Shown: positions 5,887 through 13,948, counted from the first letter of the stretch. The stretch: 15,089 nt of DNA from an uncultured Bacillota bacterium (GCA_946545145.1 CAMNNG010000018.1:1-15089); one strand, 5' to 3'. Made by a program: numbers and translations. The notes: generated from the sequence alone by a model not told the origin.

Positions 5887-6984
5887 ATGTTTCTTGAGAA
5901 AATAAAGCTTGAAAACTTCAGGAACTATTCGTCGTGTGAAATAGATTTTCATGAGAAGATCAATATAATCACAGGGGACAACGCCCAGGGAAAGACGAAT
6001 CTTCTTGAAAGCATATATTTTTCTTCTTTTATCAGATCCTTCAGGACTTCGTCCGACAGGGAAATGATAAGCTTTGGCAAAGATCATCTCAGGGTCTGCT
6101 CTTCGTTTTCAAAAAACGGGGAGACAGACCTTGTTGAAATTGCTATGGACCGCAGCGGCAGGAAGATAGCAAAGATCAACGGGATCAAAAGAGACAGACT
6201 GAGAGATGTCGTCTCCGATTATTATGTCGTCGTTTTTTCTCCTGAAGATATGAAGATAGTAAAGGATGAGCCTGAGAGAAGAAGGAACTTCCTCGACAGG
6301 GAGATATGCCAGATGAGTCTTTCATATTTCGAGAGCCTCGCTGTCTACAAAAAACTTCTCCTTCAGAGAAATTCATATCTCAAAGAAGAAAAAATAGATG
6401 AGACCCTTCTGGATATATGGGATGAGAATCTGGCAAAAGAAGGATCCAACATAATAAGAAAGAGAAAAGGCTTTGTGGACAAGCTGTCTTCAATAAGCGA
6501 AAAGATACACGGCGGCATCACCGACGGCAGCGAGATATCCGAGATAGTATACTGTCCCAATATAGAGTGGCGCGAAAGCGATGAAGAACAGAGAGAACTT
6601 TTCAAAAGCATCCTTCTCGAAAACAGAAAGAAGGATATGATGCACGGCACAACCTCATCCGGTCCTCACAAGGATGATCTGGATATAATGATCGACGGAG
6701 TAAGCACCAGGAAGTTCGGATCCCAGGGACAGCAGAGAACGGCGGCTCTTTCTCTCAAGCTCGCTGAGATAGAACTTATCAAAGAAGAAAAAGGAGACTA
6801 TCCGATCCTTCTGCTTGATGACGTTCTTTCCGAGCTCGATGAAAAAAGGCAGAGATATCTCGTGGATCATCTTGAGCATACGCAGCTGTTCATAACGGCC
6901 GCGGAAGTGCCGCAGGATATAATAAGATATTTCCCGCAAAACAAAAAACTCGTGATAGAAAAAGGCACCGTCAAAGGTCAATAG
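5887..6984 (+). CDS. recF: DNA replication and repair protein RecF
   Basis: The 365-residue protein is an SMC-like ATPase. It begins MFLEKIKLENFRNYSSCEID. Walker A is GDNAQGKTN (30-38), the ABC signature region is FGSQGQQRTAALSLKLAEIE (from residue 277), and Walker B is ILLLDDVLSELD (307-318). The central part holds the lobe II segment VVFSPEDMKIVKDEPERRRNFLD. RecF with RecO and RecR loads RecA at single-strand gaps next to duplex DNA. Its ATG comes 3 nt after the dnaN stop with no good ribosome binding site, so translation is likely coupled to dnaN. The small S4-domain RNA-binding gene (yaaA/rlbA) that often sits between dnaN and recF in Firmicutes is absent. Confidence 0.97.
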   Translation: MFLEKIKLENFRNYSSCEIDFHEKINIITGDNAQGKTNLLESIYFSSFIRSFRTSSDREMISFGKDHLRVCSSFSKNGETDLVEIAMDRSGRKIAKINGIKRDRLRDVVSDYYVVVFSPEDMKIVKDEPERRRNFLDREICQMSLSYFESLAVYKKLLLQRNSYLKEEKIDETLLDIWDENLAKEGSNIIRKRKGFVDKLSSISEKIHGGITDGSEISEIVYCPNIEWRESDEEQRELFKSILLENRKKDMMHGTTSSGPHKDDLDIMIDGVSTRKFGSQGQQRTAALSLKLAEIELIKEEKGDYPILLLDDVLSELDEKRQRYLVDHLEHTQLFITAAEVPQDIIRYFPQNKKLVIEKGTVKGQ

Positions 6985-6988
6985 AAAA

Positions 6989-7056
6989 TATTTCCATAAT
7001 TCAAGGTTGTAACGGGCGGAAAATTTCCATTTTCAAGGCGCAAAATTATGGGAATA
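6989..7056. repeat. Direct and inverted repeats in the recF-gyrB gap
   Basis: The block TTTCCATAATTCAAGG (6991-7006) recurs as TTTCCATTTTCAAGG (7024-7038), 33 nt later. In addition TATTTCCATAATT (6989-7001) pairs with AATTATGGGAATA (7044-7056): 13 positions, of which 12 are Watson-Crick and one is G-U in RNA. No T-run follows, so this is not an ordinary terminator. It may be a recF 3' structure or a protein-binding region upstream of the gyrB promoter. Confidence 0.45.
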
Positions 7057-7090
7057 AGGCGATAAAACCGTTAAATAAAAGATTATTATC

Positions 7091-7126
7091 AAAACAGGGG
7101 TAAAAAATTGTCAAAGCCCCTGTTTT
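7091..7126. repeat. Perfect 10-bp inverted repeat straddling the gyrB -35
   Basis: AAAACAGGGG (7091-7100) and CCCCTGTTTT (7117-7126) are perfect inverted copies 16 nt apart. The -35 hexamer of gyrB lies in the loop and the right arm fills the promoter spacer. It could be an operator, a supercoiling-sensitive cruciform, or a weak terminator for recF (only four T at the end). Confidence 0.7.
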
Positions 7127-7136
7127 ATGATACAAT
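7108..7136 (+). promoter_or_regulatory. Sigma-A type promoter of gyrB-gyrA
   Basis: -35 TTGTCA (7108-7113), a 17-nt spacer and -10 TACAAT (7131-7136) fit a housekeeping promoter, with a start near 7143 and a leader of about 37 nt before gyrB. It probably serves gyrB, gyrA and the downstream sigma-factor cassette, since no terminator or other clear promoter is seen before trpS. Confidence 0.75.
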
Positions 7137-7179
7137 GAGTCGGTTAATCAAATAGACGAATGAGGAGAAAGAAGGTAAC

Positions 7180-9120
7180 ATGGCTCAGGAAAAGATGAAT
7201 AGCGAATATAATGCCGAGCAAATACAGATCCTTGAGGGTCTTGAACCGGTCAGAATGAGGCCGGGAATGTATATTGGTTCGACAGGAGAAAAGGGTCTCC
7301 ATCATCTCGTATATGAGATAGTAGACAACTCTGTCGACGAAGCTCTGGCAGGATTCTGTGATGAGATCAACGTGGCGATAGAAGCTGACAACTCCATCAC
7401 GGTACAGGACAACGGAAGAGGAATGCCTGTAGATATACATCCTAAGGAAGGAATACCTGCTGTTGAAGTAATACATACAAAGCTCCATGCCGGCGGTAAG
7501 TTCGGCGGCGGCGGATACAAGGTATCCGGCGGACTCCACGGTGTAGGTGCTTCTGTTGTTAACGCACTTTCCACAAAGATGGATGTAGAAGTAAAAAGAA
7601 ACGGCAAAAAATATGAGATGGAATTCTCGCGCGGCCAGACTACAGTGAAGCTCCACGAGATAGGAAACACGCGTCAGACAGGATCCAAGACGAGATTCTG
7701 GCCGGACCCCGAGATCTTCGAAGAGACTGTATTCAGTTTCAATACTCTTGAGACAAGGCTCAGAGAGATGGCCTTCCTCAACAAGGGCATCAAGATCACT
7801 CTCGAAGACAAGAGAAAAGACAAGAAGAAAAAGGAAGAATTCCATTACGAAGGCGGAATCAAGGAATTCGTAGCCTTCCAGAATCAGAATAAAGAAGCGA
7901 TCCATCCGGACATCATATATTTCGAAGCGGAAGGAAGAAACAAGGATAATACAGGCGACATGTCGTGTGAAGTAGCCATGCAGTATACGGACAAGTACGC
8001 TGAGACAGTCCTTTCATATGCGAACAATATCAATACAGTAGACGGCGGATATCACCTGGTAGGTCTGAAGACGGCGCTTACTAAAACGATCAACGACTAC
8101 GCAAGAAAGAACAACTTCCTCAAAGATAACGATCCTTCATTCACAGGTGAAGACGTCAGAGAAGGTCTTACGGCAGTAGTTTCTGTCAAGCTCACGAATC
8201 CGGAGTTCGAAGGACAGACGAAGTCGAAGCTTGGAAACAGCGAGATGAGGGGATTCGTAGAGTCGACGACGAACGAGAACCTCACAGCCTTCCTCCAGGA
8301 GAACCCGACTCAGGCCAAGATCATCATGCAGAAGATCGTCCAGGCCGCAAGAGCCAGGGAAGCTGCAAGAAAGGCAAGAGACGTCAGCAGAAAGACGAGC
8401 CTTACGGAAGGACTTTCGCTTCCTGGCAAGCTCGCTGACTGCTCGGAAAAAGATCCGGCACTTTCAGAGATCTTCCTCGTAGAGGGTGACTCCGCGGGCG
8501 GCTCCGCAAAACAGGGAAGAGACAGGCTCCGCCAGGCGGTCCTGCCGCTCAGGGGCAAGATCCTCAACGTTGAAAAGGCAAGGCTCGAAAGAATTCTCAA
8601 TTCAGACGAGATCAAGAATATGATAACGGCCTTCGGCTGCGGTATAGGAGACGAGTTCAACATCGAAAAACTCAGATACCACAAGATAATCATCATGACC
8701 GATGCCGACGTCGACGGAGCGCACATCAGAACGCTTCTTCTGACATTCTTCTTCAGGTTCATGAGACCGCTGATCGAAGAAGGTCATGTTTATGCTGCTC
8801 AGCCGCCTCTCTTCAGAGTCAAGAAGGGCAAGGAGACTTACTACACATACTCCGACCGCGAGCAGGAAAAACTCATGGCCGAGCTTTCCGAAAAGCCGGG
8901 CAAGGCCGAGATCCAGAGATACAAGGGTCTTGGTGAGATGAGCTTCCAGCAGCTCTGGGAGACGACGATGGACTACGATACGAGAACGCTGATCCAGATC
9001 ACGCTCGAGGATACGGCCGAAGCGGACGCTATCTTCACTACGCTGATGGGAGACAAGGTCCCGCCGCGTAAGAAGTTCATCGAAGAGAACGCTCAGTATG
9101 TAAAGAACCTCGACATTTAG
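7180..9120 (+). CDS. gyrB: DNA gyrase subunit B
   Basis: The 646-residue protein has the GHKL ATPase domain with YEIVDNSVDEA (general base Glu46, Asn50), the ATP-contact motif QDNGRGMP around Asp77 and the lid GGLHGVGASVVNALS. The transducer domain carries the QTK loop (EGQTKSKLGN). The TOPRIM domain has EGDSAGGS (435-442) and the metal-binding DADVDGAHIRTLL (from 508). The C-terminus is YKGLGEMSFQQLWETTMD...ENAQYVKNLDI, the usual Gram-positive length. With GyrA it introduces negative supercoils using ATP. The ATG is preceded by an AGAAGG ribosome binding site. gyrA follows after 18 nt. Pairing with gyrA next to oriC supports GyrB rather than ParE. Confidence 0.97.
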   Translation: MAQEKMNSEYNAEQIQILEGLEPVRMRPGMYIGSTGEKGLHHLVYEIVDNSVDEALAGFCDEINVAIEADNSITVQDNGRGMPVDIHPKEGIPAVEVIHTKLHAGGKFGGGGYKVSGGLHGVGASVVNALSTKMDVEVKRNGKKYEMEFSRGQTTVKLHEIGNTRQTGSKTRFWPDPEIFEETVFSFNTLETRLREMAFLNKGIKITLEDKRKDKKKKEEFHYEGGIKEFVAFQNQNKEAIHPDIIYFEAEGRNKDNTGDMSCEVAMQYTDKYAETVLSYANNINTVDGGYHLVGLKTALTKTINDYARKNNFLKDNDPSFTGEDVREGLTAVVSVKLTNPEFEGQTKSKLGNSEMRGFVESTTNENLTAFLQENPTQAKIIMQKIVQAARAREAARKARDVSRKTSLTEGLSLPGKLADCSEKDPALSEIFLVEGDSAGGSAKQGRDRLRQAVLPLRGKILNVEKARLERILNSDEIKNMITAFGCGIGDEFNIEKLRYHKIIIMTDADVDGAHIRTLLLTFFFRFMRPLIEEGHVYAAQPPLFRVKKGKETYYTYSDREQEKLMAELSEKPGKAEIQRYKGLGEMSFQQLWETTMDYDTRTLIQITLEDTAEADAIFTTLMGDKVPPRKKFIEENAQYVKNLDI

Positions 9121-9138
9121 GGAAGGAAGTAAAAGGAT

Positions 9139-11631
9139 ATGCCTAATTTGATAGAAGACCAGAAACTCATCCAGCATGAGATACATGACGAAATGAAAAA
9201 CTCCTATATCGACTACGCCATGAGCGTAATCGTAGGACGTGCGCTTCCTGATGTCAGAGACGGAATGAAGCCGGTCCACAGGAGAATACTTTACGGAATG
9301 ACGCAGCTGGGCGTCACACCGGACAAACCTTACAAAAAGTCGGCGCGTATCGTCGGTGAAGTAATGGGTAAATATCACCCGCACGGCGACAGCTCGATCT
9401 ACGACGCTATGGTAAGGATGGCGCAGGACTTCTCGACGAGATACATGCTCGTTGACGGTCACGGAAACTTCGGCTCGGTAGACGGAGACGGAGCTGCGGC
9501 CATGCGTTATACGGAGGCGAGGATGAGCGCTTTCTCGCTCCAGATGATAAGAGACATCGAAAAGGACACTGTAGACTTCATGCCGAACTTCGACGAAGAG
9601 GAGATGGAGCCGACAGTCCTGCCTTCGAGATACCCGAACCTCCTCGTCAACGGATCGAACGGTATCGCCGTAGGTATGGCAACATCGATCCCGCCGCACA
9701 ACCTCGGCGAGACGATAGACGCAGCATGCTACATGATAGACCATGAAGACTGCACTGTTGATGATCTGATCAAGATCATCAAGGGACCGGACTTCCCGAC
9801 AGGCGCCATCATCATGGGCAAGAAGGATATAGAAGAAGCTTACCGTACGGGCCAGGGCAAGGTAACGGTCAGGGCGAAGACTGAGATCGAGGAGATCAAG
9901 GGCGGCAGGATGCAGATCGTCGTAACTGAGATCCCGTTCCAGGTCAACAAGGCCAGACTGATCGAGAAGATAGCCCAGCTCGTCAAGGAGAAGAGGATCG
10001 ACGGCATCTCTGATATCAGAGACGAATCCAACCGTGAAGGTATGAGGATAGTCATCGTCCTGAAGAGGGACGCGAACCCGCAGATCACTCTGAACAAGCT
10101 CTTCAAGCACACACAGCTGCAGGACAGCTTCTCGATGATCATGCTCGCTCTCGTAGACGGAGTGCCGCGCATCCTTTCGCTGTACGACATCCTGCTCGAG
10201 TACCTCAAGCACCAGAAGGAAGTACTGACGAGAAGGACGCAGTTCGACCTGAAGAAGGCCGAAGCCAGAGCTCACATACTCGAAGGACTCAGGATAGCTC
10301 TCGACAATATCGACGAGATCATCAAGATCATCAGAGAGAGCTACGACAATGCCAAGGAAAGACTCATGAAGAGGTTCGACCTCTCGGAGATCCAGGCACA
10401 GGCCATCCTTGACATGAGGCTTGCCCGCCTGCAGGGACTCGAAAGAGAGAAGATCGAAAACGAGTATGCAGAGCTGCAGAAGAAGATCGCTTACTACAAC
10501 GAGCTCCTCGCCGACGAGAAAAAACTCATGGGAGTCGTCAAAGATGAGATGCTCGAGATCAAGGACAAGTGGTCCGACGACAGAAGGACAAAGATAACGG
10601 CCGCCGCCGATGAATTCGATGAGGCTGACCTGATCGAAGAAGAGAACGTAGCGATCACGCTTACTCACCTCGGATACATCAAGAGGATCCCGGCTGATAC
10701 ATACAGGACGCAGCGCCGCGGAGGCAAGGGCATCACGGGCGTGACGACGAGAGAGAACGACTTCGTAAAGAATCTCATAATAACGTCGACGCACGAGTAC
10801 CTCATGTTCTTCACGAGCTACGGAAAGGCGCACAAACTCAAGGCTTACGAGATACCGGAGGCAACGAGGACTGCAAAGGGAACGCCGGCGGTCAACTTCC
10901 TGAACCTGCTGCAGCGTGAGAGGATCAACGCTATGATCCCGATCAAGGACTTCGCAGAGGACAAGTATCTGATCGGCGTCACTAAGAACGGAACGATCAA
11001 GAAGACAGCTCTGTCCGAGTTCGATACGAACAGGAAGGGCGGCCTCATAGCCATCAATCTCAAGGATGGAGACGAGCTTGTTGAAATCAAGGAATCCTCC
11101 GGAAACGACAAGGTCATCATCGTCACGAAGAACGGCAAGTGCATCTGCTTCAACGAAGAAGATGTAAGACCGATGGGCAGGAACGCCGGCGGCGTCAGAG
11201 CCATCAAGCTCGAAGACGATGACGAAGTCGTTGCAATGAACCTCGTCCAGGAGGGACAGGAACTTCTCGTAGTAACTGAGAAGGGCTTCGGAAAGAGGAC
11301 TCCTGTCGAAGAGTACAAGACTCAGACAAGAGGCGGCAAGGGCATGCTTACATATGACAAGTCCAAGTTCAAGAAGACGGGCGCTCTCATCGGAGCGACT
11401 ACGGTCGAGGACGACGACGATATCATGCTGATCAACTCCGACGGCATCATCATCAGGATCAACGCCGGAGAGGTCTCGAGGCTCGGCCGCGCTACTCAGG
11501 GCGTCAAGATAATGAAGGTCAAGGGAGAAGCCAACATCATCTCCATGACGAAGGTAGTCAAGGAAGACGAAGAAGCTGAAGAAAAAGACAGCAAAAAAGA
11601 AGGTCCGGAGCAGCTCGAGCTCAAGGTCTGA
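9139..11631 (+). CDS. gyrA: DNA gyrase subunit A
   Basis: The 830-residue protein begins with the winged-helix breakage-reunion domain (YAMSVIVGRALPDVRDGMKPVHRRIL). The catalytic Tyr124 sits in AAMRYTEARM. The quinolone-resistance-determining segment is KYHPHGDSSIYDAMVRMAQ, with Ser85 and Asp89 at the positions of E. coli Ser83 and Asp87, so no classical resistance substitution is visible. A coiled-coil arm follows. The C-terminal beta-pinwheel carries the GyrA box QRRGGKG at 525-531, which distinguishes gyrase from topoisomerase IV. The last ~25 residues are acidic (EDEEAEEKD...EQLELKV). GGAAGG lies about 12-17 nt before the ATG, within the 18-nt gap to gyrB. The next gene starts 26 nt after the stop. 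Confidence 0.97.
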   Translation: MPNLIEDQKLIQHEIHDEMKNSYIDYAMSVIVGRALPDVRDGMKPVHRRILYGMTQLGVTPDKPYKKSARIVGEVMGKYHPHGDSSIYDAMVRMAQDFSTRYMLVDGHGNFGSVDGDGAAAMRYTEARMSAFSLQMIRDIEKDTVDFMPNFDEEEMEPTVLPSRYPNLLVNGSNGIAVGMATSIPPHNLGETIDAACYMIDHEDCTVDDLIKIIKGPDFPTGAIIMGKKDIEEAYRTGQGKVTVRAKTEIEEIKGGRMQIVVTEIPFQVNKARLIEKIAQLVKEKRIDGISDIRDESNREGMRIVIVLKRDANPQITLNKLFKHTQLQDSFSMIMLALVDGVPRILSLYDILLEYLKHQKEVLTRRTQFDLKKAEARAHILEGLRIALDNIDEIIKIIRESYDNAKERLMKRFDLSEIQAQAILDMRLARLQGLEREKIENEYAELQKKIAYYNELLADEKKLMGVVKDEMLEIKDKWSDDRRTKITAAADEFDEADLIEEENVAITLTHLGYIKRIPADTYRTQRRGGKGITGVTTRENDFVKNLIITSTHEYLMFFTSYGKAHKLKAYEIPEATRTAKGTPAVNFLNLLQRERINAMIPIKDFAEDKYLIGVTKNGTIKKTALSEFDTNRKGGLIAINLKDGDELVEIKESSGNDKVIIVTKNGKCICFNEEDVRPMGRNAGGVRAIKLEDDDEVVAMNLVQEGQELLVVTEKGFGKRTPVEEYKTQTRGGKGMLTYDKSKFKKTGALIGATTVEDDDDIMLINSDGIIIRINAGEVSRLGRATQGVKIMKVKGEANIISMTKVVKEDEEAEEKDSKKEGPEQLELKV

Positions 11632-11657
11632 TGACTGTTTGACGGAAGGAAAAGCAG

Positions 11658-12065
11658 ATGTCTGAAGTACTGAAGATGACTATACCGGGAGATCCCGGAT
11701 ACATAAAGATAGCGGAGACGGCCGCATGCCAGGCGGCGAGCCTTCACGGGATGGACGTCGAAAAGGCGACCGATCTGAAGCTTGCCGTCAGCGAAGCATG
11801 CAGGCTCGTCACCTGTCACGGATTCGAGGGATGGAGCCGCTCGTACGATATCACATGTGAGATCGACGACGAAGCCGTCACCATCACCGTGAAGGATGAC
11901 CTTTGCGCTCACGACAAGGCGAAAGACGAAGGAATGAGATGTCCCGACTGCCCGAGCGAGGGAGACATAGGGATCAAAATGATCGAAGTGATCATGGACG
12001 AAGTTTCGATTTCAAAGGCTGAGGCAGGATGCAAGAGCATAACGTTAGTAAAGAAGTTCAGATAG
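11658..12065 (+). CDS. RsbW/SpoIIAB-like anti-sigma factor homologue, cysteine-rich, with degenerate ATP site
   Basis: The 135-residue product resembles the GHKL-fold anti-sigma kinases. It begins MSEVLKMTIPGDPGYIKIAE, has the helix KATDLKLAVSEACRLVTCHGFEG aligned with the N-box helix of SpoIIAB, and ends GIKMIEVIMDEVSISKAEAG...ITLVKKF, aligned with the G2 region. Two things are odd. The N-box Asn that coordinates Mg-ATP is Leu50 (Glu46 is kept), and the G1 motif (normally DxGxG) reads DDLCAH. There are eight cysteines (24, 48, 53, 67, 83, 95, 98, 125); C83, H85, C95 and C98 form a possible zinc or thiol site where the ATP lid should be. It probably binds the overlapping sigma factor. Kinase activity is doubtful by inference. 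AAGGA lies 7 nt before the ATG, 26 nt after gyrA. Confidence 0.8.
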   Translation: MSEVLKMTIPGDPGYIKIAETAACQAASLHGMDVEKATDLKLAVSEACRLVTCHGFEGWSRSYDITCEIDDEAVTITVKDDLCAHDKAKDEGMRCPDCPSEGDIGIKMIEVIMDEVSISKAEAGCKSITLVKKFR

Positions 12066-12790
12066 ACGAAAAATTCGCGGAGTACAAAAAGACCCGCGAC
12101 ATATCGCTCAGGAACGAACTCGTCGAAGATCATCTTTTCATGGTAGACATCCTCATCCGGAAATACACCGGAAAGGGCATAGAGCGCGACGACCTCTATC
12201 AGGTCGGAGCCCTCGCCCTCATAAAAGCCGTTGAAAGGTTCGATCCCGACAAGGGATTCAAGTTCTCGAGCTTTGCTACGCCCACCATTCTCGGAGAGAT
12301 AAGAAAATACTTCCGGGACAGGGGGTGGAGCGTTCGCGTGCCCAGGAGCCTGAAGGAGAACGCAGTTGCGCTGCCGGGCGTCAAGGACGAGCTCACTTCC
12401 GAACTCGGAAGGGTGCCGACCGTCGCCGAAATAGCAGAGCGCATGAACATCAGCGAAGGCGACGTGCTCGAGGCGATGGAGAGCAGCATGGCTTACGATG
12501 CCTTCTCACTCAACATGACATATGATGAGGACGGAGGCTCGGGCGATGCCGAGATCCTTCAGAAAGCTACGGCGACCGACGAAGAGGGCTATGAAAGACT
12601 GGAGAATTATGAGATAATCGACTCTGTACTGAGCAGGCTCTCCGGTACCGACAGGTACATCTTCAGACAGCGGATCTACGAAGAGAGATCGCAGGCCGAT
12701 ATCGCCGAGGAGCTCGGCGTATCGCAGATGACCATCTCGAGGGTCGAAAGAAAAATCAAAGAGAAATTCGCTGCAGAGCTGGCCAAGTGA
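12029..12790 (+). CDS. RNA polymerase sigma factor, SigB/SigF/SigG family (SigB-like)
   Basis: The 253-residue protein has sigma region 2 with RDDLYQVGALALIKAVERFDP and FKFSSFATPTILGEIRKYFRDRGWSVRVPR (53-106), where RGWSVRVPRSLKE recalls SigB. Region 3 is TVAEIAERMNISEGDVLEAMESSMAYDAFSL. Region 4 has the helix-turn-helix RSQADIAEELGVSQMTISRVERK (about 220-242). It would direct RNA polymerase to a stress-type regulon; the regulon is unknown. The ATG at 12029 lies inside the anti-sigma gene (37-nt overlap, +1 relative frame), preceded by GAGGCAGG, so translation is coupled, as in rsbW-sigB pairs. No sporulation context is visible, so I do not assign sigF or sigG. Region 1.1 is absent, as usual for this group. 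Confidence 0.9.
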   Translation: MQEHNVSKEVQIDEKFAEYKKTRDISLRNELVEDHLFMVDILIRKYTGKGIERDDLYQVGALALIKAVERFDPDKGFKFSSFATPTILGEIRKYFRDRGWSVRVPRSLKENAVALPGVKDELTSELGRVPTVAEIAERMNISEGDVLEAMESSMAYDAFSLNMTYDEDGGSGDAEILQKATATDEEGYERLENYEIIDSVLSRLSGTDRYIFRQRIYEERSQADIAEELGVSQMTISRVERKIKEKFAAELAK

Positions 12791-12856
12791 CGCATCCGCG
12801 TCAGGGCGCAGTAAGCGGACAGATAATAAAATACAAGTAAGAAAGGAACATCTGTT

Positions 12857-13846
12857 ATGGAAAGGAAAAGAGTATTCTCAGGCGTTCAGCCCACAGGAAA
12901 CATCCACCTTGGAAACTATCTTGGGGCTCTGAAACAGTTCGTCGATCTTCAGGAGACGAACGACTGTATCTACTGCATCGTCGACATGCACTCGATCACA
13001 GTGCCGCAGGATCCCGAAGAGCTGAAAAAACACATCCTCGATGTGGCTGCCCTGTATCTGGCAGTAGGTCTCGACCCGAAAAAATCGATCATCTTCGTTC
13101 AGTCGGAAGTATCCGGCCACGCGGAGCTGTCGTGGATCCTGACATGCAATTCATATACAGGAGAGCTTTCGAGAATGACTCAGTTCAAAGCCAAGAGCAA
13201 GGGCCAGGAGTCGGCTCCGACAGGTCTTTTCACATATCCTGTCCTGATGGCTGCGGACATCCTTCTCTACGACACTGATATCGTTCCGGTAGGAAACGAC
13301 CAGAAGCAGCACATCGAGCTTACAAGAGACATCGCGCTCAGGATCAACCACAAATACGGCGACACATTCGTAGTGCCGGAAGGAAGATACCTCAAGGAAG
13401 GCGCAAGGATCATGGGTCTCGACGATCCGACAAGCAAGATGAGCAAGAGCGCCGAGAACGACATGAGCAGGATCTCCCTTCTCGACGATCCGGGCAAGAT
13501 CAAGAAAGCCATCATGAAGGCAACTACTGACTCGGACGGCGTCATCGCTTTCGATCCGGAGAACAAGCCGGGCATCAGCAACCTTCTCAACATCTACAGC
13601 GCGCTGACTGAAGAGAGCATCACTTCCATCGTCAACAGGTTCGACGGTGAAGGATACGGAACATTCAAGAAAGCCCTCGTAGAAGTAGTAACTGACTCGA
13701 TCGCTCCGATCAGAGAGAGATTCGACAAGATCAGAGAGTCGGATGAGCTGATAGACATCCTGAAAGACGGCAGCAGAAGAGCGAACGACATCGCAGAGCC
13801 GGTACTCGAAAGAGCAAAGGAAAGATTCGGCCTCGGTATCAGATAG
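12857..13846 (+). CDS. trpS: Tryptophanyl-tRNA synthetase
   Basis: The 329-residue class I synthetase begins MERKRVFSGVQPTGNIHLGN. The HIGH-type motif is HLGN (17-20) in PTGNIHLGNYLGA, and the KMSKS motif is exact at 194-198 (TSKMSKSAEND). The catalytic core includes FTYPVLMAADILLYDTDIVPVGNDQKQHIELTRDIA, diagnostic for TrpRS, which charges tRNA-Trp with tryptophan. The start has GAAAGGA about 9 nt upstream. The 66-nt gap after the sigma gene is too short for a T-box and shows no clear promoter, only a small 6-bp hairpin at 12788-12803 with no T-run. The gene ends before a bidirectional terminator. Confidence 0.97.
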   Translation: MERKRVFSGVQPTGNIHLGNYLGALKQFVDLQETNDCIYCIVDMHSITVPQDPEELKKHILDVAALYLAVGLDPKKSIIFVQSEVSGHAELSWILTCNSYTGELSRMTQFKAKSKGQESAPTGLFTYPVLMAADILLYDTDIVPVGNDQKQHIELTRDIALRINHKYGDTFVVPEGRYLKEGARIMGLDDPTSKMSKSAENDMSRISLLDDPGKIKKAIMKATTDSDGVIAFDPENKPGISNLLNIYSALTEESITSIVNRFDGEGYGTFKKALVEVVTDSIAPIRERFDKIRESDELIDILKDGSRRANDIAEPVLERAKERFGLGIR

Positions 13847-13912
13847 GACTAGAGGCAAGGCGGCGGACTGAAGCCGGCCGTATATGCTTACTGAAAGGCA
13901 CAAAAACTTACG

Positions 13913-13948
13913 AAAAAAAGCTTCGCGCATCACGCGCGAAGCTCTTTT
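13913..13948. terminator. Bidirectional terminator between trpS and plsC
   Basis: AGCTTCGCGC (13919-13928) and GCGCGAAGCT (13934-13943) form a perfect 10-bp stem with a 5-nt loop. Plus-strand transcripts end in CTTTT after the stem, and minus-strand transcripts end in seven T (complement of 13913-13919), so it should stop both converging genes. Its right arm encodes the last residues of plsC (ELRA, then stop). The remaining 13847-13912 stretch holds nothing I recognise. Confidence 0.88.

Noticed and set aside
8602..10833. Very long open frame (743 codons) on the minus strand opposite gyrB and gyrA
   Set aside because: It lies antisense to two certain genes; its length follows from their codon bias, and the translation is low-complexity (rich in Arg, Asp, Leu, Val) with no family motif.
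11638..11643. TTGACG just after gyrA as a -35 for the sigma cassette
   Set aside because: No -10-like sequence 16-18 nt downstream.
12788..12803. Small hairpin TGACGC/GCGTCA after the sigma gene as a terminator, or a T-box before trpS
   Set aside because: The stem is only 6 bp with no T-run, and the 66-nt gap is too short for a T-box.
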